Of a stretch of 5,042 bases of DNA, positions 1-5,042 are shown one piece after another; positions within the stretch are counted from its first letter, which is position 1; the number at the start of each line of letters is the position of its first letter. The notes beneath the pieces are model-generated. The model had not been told where the DNA came from. It searched no databases and saw nothing but the letters and a program-made list of their open reading frames with translations. The position numbers and the translations under genes are program-made. The DNA is from CAZEGV01 sp964511645 (GTDB lineage Bacteria > Bacteroidota > Bacteroidia > Cytophagales > JAAEPT01), in the NCBI GenBank assembly GCA_964511645.1, contig CAZEGV010000100.1, positions 1 to 5,042 on the forward strand. The letters are read 5' to 3'.

Positions 1-4
1 AAGA

Positions 5-57
5 GAGTGTAAAAACAAACAGGATAAATGACTTATCTTATAGTTAAACTGGTATTA
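5..57 (+). repeat. Left copy of a 53-bp inverted terminal repeat
   Basis: Read on the plus strand, this segment matches the reverse complement of 4990-5042 at 51 of 53 positions. The mismatches are at 35 (A here, G in the other copy) and 49 (C here, A in the other copy). The long core (5-48) has one mismatch; after the mismatch at 49, eight more bases (50-57, TGGTATTA) match. The copy overlaps the last codons and stop of the minus-strand gene at 44-367. It contains a small internal dyad, GATAA/TTATC around ATGAC. Two copies facing each other at the window edges, each at the edge of an apparently broken gene, fit ends of an insertion sequence or MITE. No transposase is inside the window, so the element type cannot be named. 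Confidence 0.9.
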
Positions 58-367
58 TTTCACAATTGGTAAGGTTTTGTTCACAAAATATTTTGATTTT
101 TTCTCCGTCCCTGTTTGCTTGAGTTTTTATCACATTAAACCCTTCGCTAATCCCTAGTTTGTCTGACTTAAACTCCATTGAAAACGAAGTCTTATTGGTT
201 AAGTCACTAAAATTATTGCCACATTCTGTGTAAACATCCAGTTTGATTAAATATCTTTTATTGTTTTGACACTCATAGCTTAAGTCTGCTGCTGTAATAT
301 AATTTGGAGATTGTGCCAACGAGAGCCCTGCTACTAAGCACAAAAGGGATAATAAAATTTTCTTCAT
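44..367 (-). CDS. Small exported protein, probably the N-terminal remnant of a larger T9SS/gliding-associated secreted protein
   Basis: This encodes 107 residues starting at an ATG. Residues 1-18 form a clear Sec signal peptide (MKK, then a hydrophobic core, then LSLA before QS), so the product should leave the cytoplasm. The mature part has four cysteines (33, 49, 95, 102), which could form disulfides. The stretch ITAADLSYEC, followed by an alternating hydrophobic strand and a second cysteine after VYTE, resembles the first domain of large Bacteroidota surface proteins that start 'dLtYrClggn.Yeitlt.YrdC' and end in a gliding-motility or T9SS C-terminal domain. That comparison is from memory and not a search result. 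Such proteins are hundreds of residues long; this one stops at IIPV, with those codons and the stop inside the 53-bp repeat. I therefore infer 3' truncation. It could instead be a complete small secreted protein. It is divergent from the helicase gene. No ribosome-binding site or promoter is clear. Confidence 0.7.
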   Translation of the reverse strand: MKKILLSLLCLVAGLSLAQSPNYITAADLSYECQNNKRYLIKLDVYTECGNNFSDLTNKTSFSMEFKSDKLGISEGFNVIKTQANRDGEKIKIFCEQNLTNCEIIPV

Positions 368-528
368 ATAAACTCAATTAACATTGAAGCCGTAAGGGTA
401 ACCTTTCTTATGAAAAAACAATTCGTTTATCTAAAAAACACTTCTTACAAAAGAACAACTCTTTAAATTTTCTTTTTTTACATCAATTAGGTTTCATATT
501 GCTAACTTCGGGGCTAATACAAAATTCC
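368..528. other. Divergent intergenic region
   Basis: These 161 bases separate the leftward exported-protein gene from the rightward helicase gene and must hold the promoters of both unless these are read through from outside. The region is very AT-rich, with a T-tract near 472-479 and a small dyad TTCTT/AAGAA at 442-455. I found no exact match to the Bacteroidota promoter pattern (TTTG, about 19 bases, TAnnTTTG) on either strand. Near matches TAGGTTTC (488-495) and TAACTTCG (503-510) lie upstream of the helicase start but lack a convincing -33 element. Confidence 0.4.
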
Positions 529-2415
529 ATGAACCGCAGCCAAACCGAAATAAAAAAATTACTTGACGTATTACTTGCCGAAAAACAAGAAGACCAAGTC
601 ATGTACGAAGAGCAAATGCTCCACCTTTCGCATAAAGATAAAATCAGAAAGGGGTTGAGTTGGCAACCCTTATACATTAAGGATTCTGGTTATGGATTAG
701 GCGATTACCCGTACTTGGTAATAGAGAGAACTAAAAATAAAGGAGCAGATCATAAATTTGGGGCTGGAAAAAGTGTTAATTTATTTTTAGTAAATGGTGA
801 TAGTCAGTACGAAAACATTAAAGGCACAATCCATTGGGTAGATAAAGACTCAATGAAAATCATTTTTACTGTAGATGACATTCCCGATTGGACGCATCAA
901 GGAAGCATTGGTGTCAGTCTTCTTTTTGACGAAAAGTCATACCAAGAAATGGAAAAAGCACTCAAAACTGTACTTGAAGCAAAAAATAACAGGTTAGAAA
1001 CGCTCAGTCAAGTTATCTTAGGACATATTGACCCAACACCTTTTTCAGTCAATCAAAACCTCGTTATACCTTCGCTTAATAGCTCACAAAACAAAGCCGT
1101 ACAACATATAGAAGCTTGTGAAGATATCGTTGCTGTGCATGGACCTCCAGGCACAGGAAAAACAACAACATTAGTGGAAGCGATTAAGGTTTTATCTAAA
1201 AAGTATAAAAATATTTTGGTCTGTGCCCCTAGTAATACTGCTACCGATTTACTAACCACAAGGCTTGCTAAACAAGACCTCAGCGTAGTGCGTATTGGAA
1301 ATATTTCTAGGATGGATGAAGAGGTTCTCGACCATACTTTAGAGTCTACTATCAGTAAGCACAGTAGGGCAAAAGAAATCAAAACGATTAAGCTCAAAGC
1401 AGTAGAATTTCGCCGTATGGCAGGAAAATACAAACGTAATTTTGGTTATAGCGAAAGACAACAAAGAAGATTGTTATACAAAGAAGCCAAACAATTGGCA
1501 CAAGAAGCTGTAGAGTTAGAAAATTATATCATAGAAGATGTATTGGACAAAGCCAATGTAATTACCTGTACTTTGGTGGGAGCTAATCATCGTTATATCC
1601 GAGACAGGGTTTTTCCTATTTGTGTAATTGACGAAGCCGCTCAAGCATTAGAGCCTGCTACATGGATTCCGATTATAAAAAGTGATCGAGTGGTGCTGGC
1701 GGGAGATCCATTTCAACTGCCACCAACAGTAAAGTCTAATGCTGGAAGAAAGAATGGGCTTGAACATACTCTTCTACAAAAAGTCATTGAACGATTGGAT
1801 AATATCACACTATTAGATACCCAATATCGAATGAATGAAACCATCATGGGATTTTCTAATCAAGAGTTTTACTGTAGTGAGTTAAAGGCAGACCCCAGCG
1901 TAGCTCAACACAGAATTGATCATAGTGACGATACTCCACTTCACTTTATAGATACAGCAGGTTGTAGCTATGAAGAACAACAAAATACTGAAACTAGAAG
2001 TTTGTACAATCCTCAAGAGTTTGATCTTATTAACAAACATTTGGAACAGTTACTAGCAGAAAATTCTCAGCTCAATATTGGTATTATATCTCCTTATAAA
2101 TCACAAGTTTTGTACATAAAAGACAGGCTAGGGGAAGCTTTTTTAGCAAGTCATGATGTTACGGTCAATACAATTGACTCCTTTCAAGGACAAGAAAAGG
2201 ATGTAATTTATATCTCTTTGGTACGGTCTAATGAATCTGGTGAGATAGGCTTCTTAAAAGACATCAGAAGAATGAATGTGGCCATGACTCGCGCTAAAAA
2301 GAAGCTCATTGTGATTGGAGACAGTGCCACTCTAGGTAGCGATGAGTTTTACAATCACTTTATGAACTATTGTGAAAAACACAAGGCATATCATACCGCT
2401 TGGGAATATATGTAA
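529..2415 (+). CDS. SF1 helicase, UPF1/DNA2/NAM7 (IGHMBP2-like) family
   Basis: This predicts a 628-residue cytoplasmic ATP-dependent nucleic-acid helicase. Motifs appear in the correct order (numbering from ATG 529): I/Walker A GPPGTGKTTT at 205-214; Ia CAPSNTATD from 232; II/Walker B DEAA at 368-371; III GDPFQLPP at 392-399; IV with QYRM ending at 435; V DSFQGQE at 550-556; VI RRMNVAMTRA from 580, including the arginine finger. QYRM, DEAA and DSFQGQE are typical of the UPF1-like group, whose members unwind RNA or DNA 5'-3'. About 200 residues before motif I should form the stalk and beta-barrel found in IGHMBP2-like proteins. The charged helical segment at about 255-350 fits the 1C insertion. 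The length is near that of bacterial homologues. ATG 529 is preferred; the frame is open back to an ATT at 499, a poor start. The gene seems intact and stands alone between non-operonic neighbours. Whether its substrate is DNA or RNA cannot be read from the sequence. Confidence 0.95.
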   Translation: MNRSQTEIKKLLDVLLAEKQEDQVMYEEQMLHLSHKDKIRKGLSWQPLYIKDSGYGLGDYPYLVIERTKNKGADHKFGAGKSVNLFLVNGDSQYENIKGTIHWVDKDSMKIIFTVDDIPDWTHQGSIGVSLLFDEKSYQEMEKALKTVLEAKNNRLETLSQVILGHIDPTPFSVNQNLVIPSLNSSQNKAVQHIEACEDIVAVHGPPGTGKTTTLVEAIKVLSKKYKNILVCAPSNTATDLLTTRLAKQDLSVVRIGNISRMDEEVLDHTLESTISKHSRAKEIKTIKLKAVEFRRMAGKYKRNFGYSERQQRRLLYKEAKQLAQEAVELENYIIEDVLDKANVITCTLVGANHRYIRDRVFPICVIDEAAQALEPATWIPIIKSDRVVLAGDPFQLPPTVKSNAGRKNGLEHTLLQKVIERLDNITLLDTQYRMNETIMGFSNQEFYCSELKADPSVAQHRIDHSDDTPLHFIDTAGCSYEEQQNTETRSLYNPQEFDLINKHLEQLLAENSQLNIGIISPYKSQVLYIKDRLGEAFLASHDVTVNTIDSFQGQEKDVIYISLVRSNESGEIGFLKDIRRMNVAMTRAKKKLIVIGDSATLGSDEFYNHFMNYCEKHKAYHTAWEYM

Positions 2416-2448
2416 GTCATCTGTATCAAAAAGATATTAAAAACTCGT

Positions 2449-2482
2449 ATATTTAGGGTTGAATATGTATCGCTAAATATTC
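2449..2482. other. Overlapping AT-rich inverted repeats between helicase and barrel genes
   Basis: ATATTTAG (2449-2456) pairs perfectly with CTAAATAT (2473-2480), leaving a 16-base spacer. A competing pair, GAATAT (2461-2466) with ATATTC (2477-2482), uses part of the same right arm. The pairs are AT-rich and no clean U-tract follows, so this is a weak candidate for a terminator of the helicase transcript. It could equally be an operator or 5' leader structure for the barrel gene starting at 2513. Chance dyads are common in DNA of this composition. Confidence 0.3.
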
Positions 2483-2512
2483 TAGGAAAATCTTTAGCAC
2501 AAATAATTAGGT

Positions 2513-3499
2513 ATGAAAAGTAAACAAATTCTTGTTGTAATATTTTCGATTATTTCAACAATAAGCATTGCACAGCAAAAAAGTGAGATAGAATATTCGG
2601 GATTTTTTGATTCATATTATTTCCGAGGACCTATTGGTTTCACTGCAGATTTAGGTGCTAATTTTTACTTCGGTGATTTGAGCAAACGAAAAATCGGACA
2701 AAATTTATCATTAGGGATGATTTATAAAACTTGGCCTCGAATTGCTTTTGGTGGAGAGTTTGCCGTATTGCTAGCCTCTGCCACAGATCACGTTCCTGTA
2801 CGTGGCTATACTTACAAAGGTACTAACCTAGGGTTAACGGGCTATATGCGTTATTATTTAAGAGATGATAAAATCACACAACACCATCATATTAATCACA
2901 AAAAGAAATTTAAACCCTACTTACAATTTGGACTAACAGGCTTATACTTTAAGCCTAAGACCACAGACCTTAACGGGAATCAAATAAAAGAAAATGTAAA
3001 AATCCCTGTAAGTTTAGCGATCCCAGTAGGTATTGGCTTTGATTTTATGATGTCAAATAGAATCACCATTGCCCCTGAATTTTTATATTACTATACATTT
3101 TCAGATAACATTGATGATATAGGAGAAATTCATGGAGGGGATAGTAAAGATTCTTACCTCACTACTGGGATTAAAGTTACCTACTATCCATTTGCACCTA
3201 GAACGAAGCGCCGCAAGCTCTCTAAAGCAGAGATTGAGCTATTAGACAAAAACGTTCACACTGAAGGTGGGGCAGGGAATAGTGCAAATAAAAAAGGCAA
3301 TAGCGATGGAAATGGTGCTCTCAAAGACACTGAAACTACTGAAGAATACCAAAGTGATGATGATTTACTACAAGTAGAACCCCAAGAAGAGGAAATTATT
3401 TTACCAAAAGACTTGGAAGAAGAGAATGAAGACAATCCAGAAGATACCGAACTAGATAGTGAAGACTCTGATGACGGAGAAGAGGATTGGGGCTGGTAA
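2513..3499 (+). CDS. Outer-membrane beta-barrel protein, PorG/DUF6089-like, with acidic C-terminal tail
   Basis: This encodes 328 residues. Residues 1-20 are a signal peptide (MKSKQ, hydrophobic core, SIA before QQ). Residues about 25-227 show alternating hydrophobic and aromatic beta-strands of a small barrel: FYFGDLS (51-57), PYLQFGLTGLYFKPK (135-149), a PVGIGFDF strand, and TFSDNIDDI from 195. These recall the 'YyiGDLn', 'PYlf.GiG.f.fnPk' and 'tfTDyiDDVs' segments of the DUF6089 family, to which the T9SS outer-membrane protein PorG belongs. The match is from memory, so PorG itself is not claimed. After YYPFAP comes a basic linker (RTKRRKLSK, about 230-238) and a low-complexity tail. The last 56 residues contain 27 D or E and one lysine, ending in WGW. 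That tail is unusual for the family and replaces the usual barrel-ending aromatic strand. It may reach into the periplasm or bind cations. The gene runs convergently to gldM and shares a hairpin terminator with it. Confidence 0.8.
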   Translation: MKSKQILVVIFSIISTISIAQQKSEIEYSGFFDSYYFRGPIGFTADLGANFYFGDLSKRKIGQNLSLGMIYKTWPRIAFGGEFAVLLASATDHVPVRGYTYKGTNLGLTGYMRYYLRDDKITQHHHINHKKKFKPYLQFGLTGLYFKPKTTDLNGNQIKENVKIPVSLAIPVGIGFDFMMSNRITIAPEFLYYYTFSDNIDDIGEIHGGDSKDSYLTTGIKVTYYPFAPRTKRRKLSKAEIELLDKNVHTEGGAGNSANKKGNSDGNGALKDTETTEEYQSDDDLLQVEPQEEEIILPKDLEEENEDNPEDTELDSEDSDDGEEDWGW

Positions 3500-3500
3500 A

Positions 3501-3536
3501 AACAAAAGCCCACACCGTAAGGTGTAGGCTTTTGTT
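3501..3536. terminator. Bidirectional intrinsic terminator between convergent genes
   Basis: AACAAAAGCC plus ACACC (3501-3510, 3512-3516) pairs with GGTGT plus GGCTTTTGTT (3521-3525, 3527-3536) around a GTAA loop. That gives fifteen base pairs with one C/A mismatch (3511/3526). The hairpin begins two bases after the barrel gene's stop and lies 14 bases beyond the gldM stop. The TTTT within the plus-strand 3' arm and the A-run at 3498-3502, read as T on the minus strand, give some U-richness in both directions. It therefore likely ends both transcripts and marks the end of the gldM transcription unit, with no gldN behind it. Confidence 0.88.
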
Positions 3537-3550
3537 ACAAAAAAAAATAA

Positions 3551-4997
3551 CTAACGAATTACTGCTTGTTGAATAGTTACAGGCATCCTTACAGGGACTC
3601 GTTGGTTCAAGTAATTCTTCCTCACTATTTTTTTTACCTCAATTACTACTCTCAGGTTTGAGTTTGGACTAATTGTATTAACAAATCTCCTTAAAGGTTG
3701 GGTATTATGTCCATCAAAAGATACTGAACCTTTAGAGACACGTCCACCTGCCAGCGTTACTGTGCACTCATCTATATAATACCTAGTATCTCTCGGCAAC
3801 AAAGAAGCAACACTTGGATCGGGCTTTATTTTAATCCTAAGGCGTGACAATTGACTTTTAGTAATTCCTCTTATTGGATCTATCGGGCGACCGTCTACCG
3901 TGATGACTACTATTGACTTTGGCAACGACGTTACTCTATATTTTTTATCTCCAATGTGAGATCCGTTATTAGCCACTCCAATTTTAACACGGTTTCCAGT
4001 AGGTACAATCACAACTTTTCCTTTTTGAGGTTTGGGAATTAATCTCCCACCCGTTATGCTAAAGCTAGGGTTATACTCAGCACCTAATGCAGGTACTTGA
4101 ATATCTATTTCATTACCACAGTTACGGTACAATACTTCTACCGCTGCCGCTTTTACTTCTATCGTAGGGCGTACCACAAAGTACTCTTGCTCAATCTGGT
4201 AAAGAGAATCTCCTCCTCCAGATTTTGGATAGCTTATCGTTCCTTTCCAAATTTTTCTAGCAATTCCGTCGGCATTATAACCTCCGCCACTTGCCCTGAA
4301 ATCTATTTTGCCAGCACCCTCTCCGTCCACAGCCAAGCTATTGCCATTGTACGTCATCTGGGGTTTGAAAGAACTAGAATAAGCCGCCATAAATAAATCT
4401 GCTTCATATTTTAGTCCTGCTACTACGTATTGAGACTTAGACAATACAACGGGTCTTACTCTATCTACTGGAATTATCTCTCCGCCTATTTTTTCTGACA
4501 ATAAGCCCAACGCTTCTTTTTCTATCGCTCTCAGCGAAGATTCCTTCTCGCTCAGTACAGCCAACGCTGCTACTAGAGGTGTACCTTCAAAGTTGATTTG
4601 AGCAAAGCTTTTCTTTCGTTGATCAGAATCTTTTGCAAACATCGGGTCATCCTTAGCATCCAAAGCCATTTTGTTAAATTCCTTTCCTATTTTGGATGTC
4701 TTCATTATTGCATTTAGCGAAAGTGTATAAGCGTCTAACTTTTTTTGTAAGGTATAACCTTCCCCGTTTTGAGTATCTCCGCTTCCTAGCATATATTGCG
4801 CTACCTTCTCTTCTTCTTTAGCCCCTTTATACTTTCCGTCTTCTCCTATTCCTCCCGTTTTTTCGATAAGAGATTTTTTTAGCTTTTGAATATATTGAAT
4901 CAAACTCAGGGATTTTTTCCGAAGTATTTCCGCATTTTTTTGAACAGCTACATCTTTTGCTGCGTTCTTATTGTTTTCTACTGCGGCACTAATACCA
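3551..4997 (-). CDS. gldM: GldM/PorM, T9SS and gliding motor protein, 5'-truncated (probable pseudogene)
   Basis: GldM with GldL forms the proton-driven T9SS motor. Its N-terminal helix sits in the inner membrane and its four periplasmic domains reach toward the outer-membrane GldK/GldN ring. Here a helical D1 part is seen (to about residue 145, numbering from TTG 4903, with the FEGTPLVAALAVLS helix at 105-118). D2 starts near VRPVVLSKSQYV (149-160), D3 near VRPTIEVKAAAVEVLYRNCGN (244-264), and D4 from about 327, with the GldM-typical VDGRPIDPIRG and a normal end at TIQQAVIR. The frame stays GldM-like upstream of TTG 4903 (SAAVENN, KNAAKDVAVQKN) until it enters the 53-bp repeat and meets TAA at 5000-5002. 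No ATG lies in frame in that stretch. The membrane helix and about 40-50 residues are missing compared with the usual length of about 515. A TTG- or CTG-started product would lack any export or anchor signal, so it is probably non-functional. gldN, normally just downstream, is absent. Confidence 0.87.
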
Positions 4998-5042
4998 TTT
5001 TAACTATAAGACAAGTCATTTATCCTGTTTGTTTTTACACTC
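4990..5042 (-). repeat. Right copy of the 53-bp inverted terminal repeat
   Basis: This is the reverse-complement partner of 5-57 (51 of 53 positions identical). The matching stops at 4990, and the next inward bases differ between copies (GTGCC here, TTTCA at the left). The gldM reading frame stops at a TAA inside this copy (5000-5002). The junction between gldM and foreign sequence therefore lies at about 4990-4999, depending on whether TAATACCA (4990-4997) belongs to the repeat or to the target gene. The window ends inside or at the edge of this repeat, so its full length is unknown. Confidence 0.9.

Noticed and set aside
28..72. A short inward reading frame starting in the repeat (AGGA, then ATG, giving MTYLIVKLVL on the left and MTCLIVKMVL on the right copy), suggesting the repeat is a gene start.
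   Set aside because: Both frames stop within about 15 codons, and both differences change the amino acid, so nothing supports selection on this peptide. It is worth revisiting only if flanks show a gene there.
44..367. A lipoprotein reading of the small exported protein through cysteine 10.
   Set aside because: SLLC lies inside the hydrophobic core, lacks the usual small residue before the cysteine, and a better cleavage site follows at 18.
480..515. A Bacteroidota -7 element for the helicase (TAGGTTTC or TAACTTCG).
   Set aside because: Each differs from TAnnTTTG by one base and neither has a TTTG/TTG at the right upstream distance.
499..528. An upstream extension of the helicase frame (ATT start at 499, ten extra residues).
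   Set aside because: ATT is a rare start, and ATG 529 gives a natural beginning (MNRSQTEIKKLL) for this family.
483..677. A 64-codon minus-strand open frame.
   Set aside because: It overlaps the helicase start on the opposite strand and has no supporting features.
1053..1433. A 126-codon minus-strand open frame.
   Set aside because: It lies wholly antisense to helicase motifs I and Ia and has no recognisable domain.
3256..3513. A minus-strand open frame rich in serine.
   Set aside because: It is the antisense of the barrel gene's acidic GAA/GAT-rich tail; the serine bias comes from those codons.
4097..4396. A 99-codon plus-strand open frame.
   Set aside because: It is antisense to the D2-D3 part of gldM, which has clear family features.

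Overview
The window is AT-rich bacterial DNA from the Bacteroidota. This rests on protein content: a GldM-type type IX secretion system (T9SS) protein, a PorG/DUF6089-like outer-membrane barrel, and a signal-peptide fragment resembling the N-terminus of gliding-associated secreted proteins. The GldM stretch with 'YRNCGNEIDIQVPALG' recalls Cytophagales-type GldM, but the order is only a guess.

Layout, left to right. (1) A 53-bp repeat lies at 5-57. (2) A minus-strand 107-codon gene (44-367) encodes a signal peptide and a short exported domain, and its last codons and stop lie inside the repeat. (3) A 161-bp divergent intergenic stretch follows. (4) A plus-strand SF1 helicase of the UPF1/DNA2/NAM7/IGHMBP2 type (529-2415) has all its motifs intact. 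(5) A 97-bp gap holds two overlapping AT-rich inverted repeats. (6) A plus-strand outer-membrane beta-barrel gene (2513-3499) ends in a very acidic tail. (7) A strong hairpin at 3501-3536 probably terminates the two convergent genes. (8) A minus-strand gldM (3551 to about 4997) is complete at its 3' end but has lost its start codon, membrane helix and roughly 40-50 N-terminal residues. (9) The same 53-bp repeat lies at 4990-5042, inverted, with 51 of 53 positions matching.

The main observation is that the window begins and ends in inverted copies of one sequence, and each outer gene stops being recognisable where it meets its copy. The simplest reading is that the copies are ends of a mobile element (IS or MITE-like) present on both sides, which disrupted gldM on the right and probably a larger secreted-protein gene on the left. 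Inversion by recombination between the repeats, or a larger composite structure, is also possible. The sequence outside the window would decide.

Functionally, the envelope genes share a T9SS/gliding theme (GldM periplasmic motor shaft, PorG-like barrel, putative T9SS cargo fragment), while the helicase is an unlinked nucleic-acid enzyme. No gldK, gldL or gldN is present next to gldM. I see no tRNA, rRNA, CRISPR array, transposase or recognisable novel defence system.
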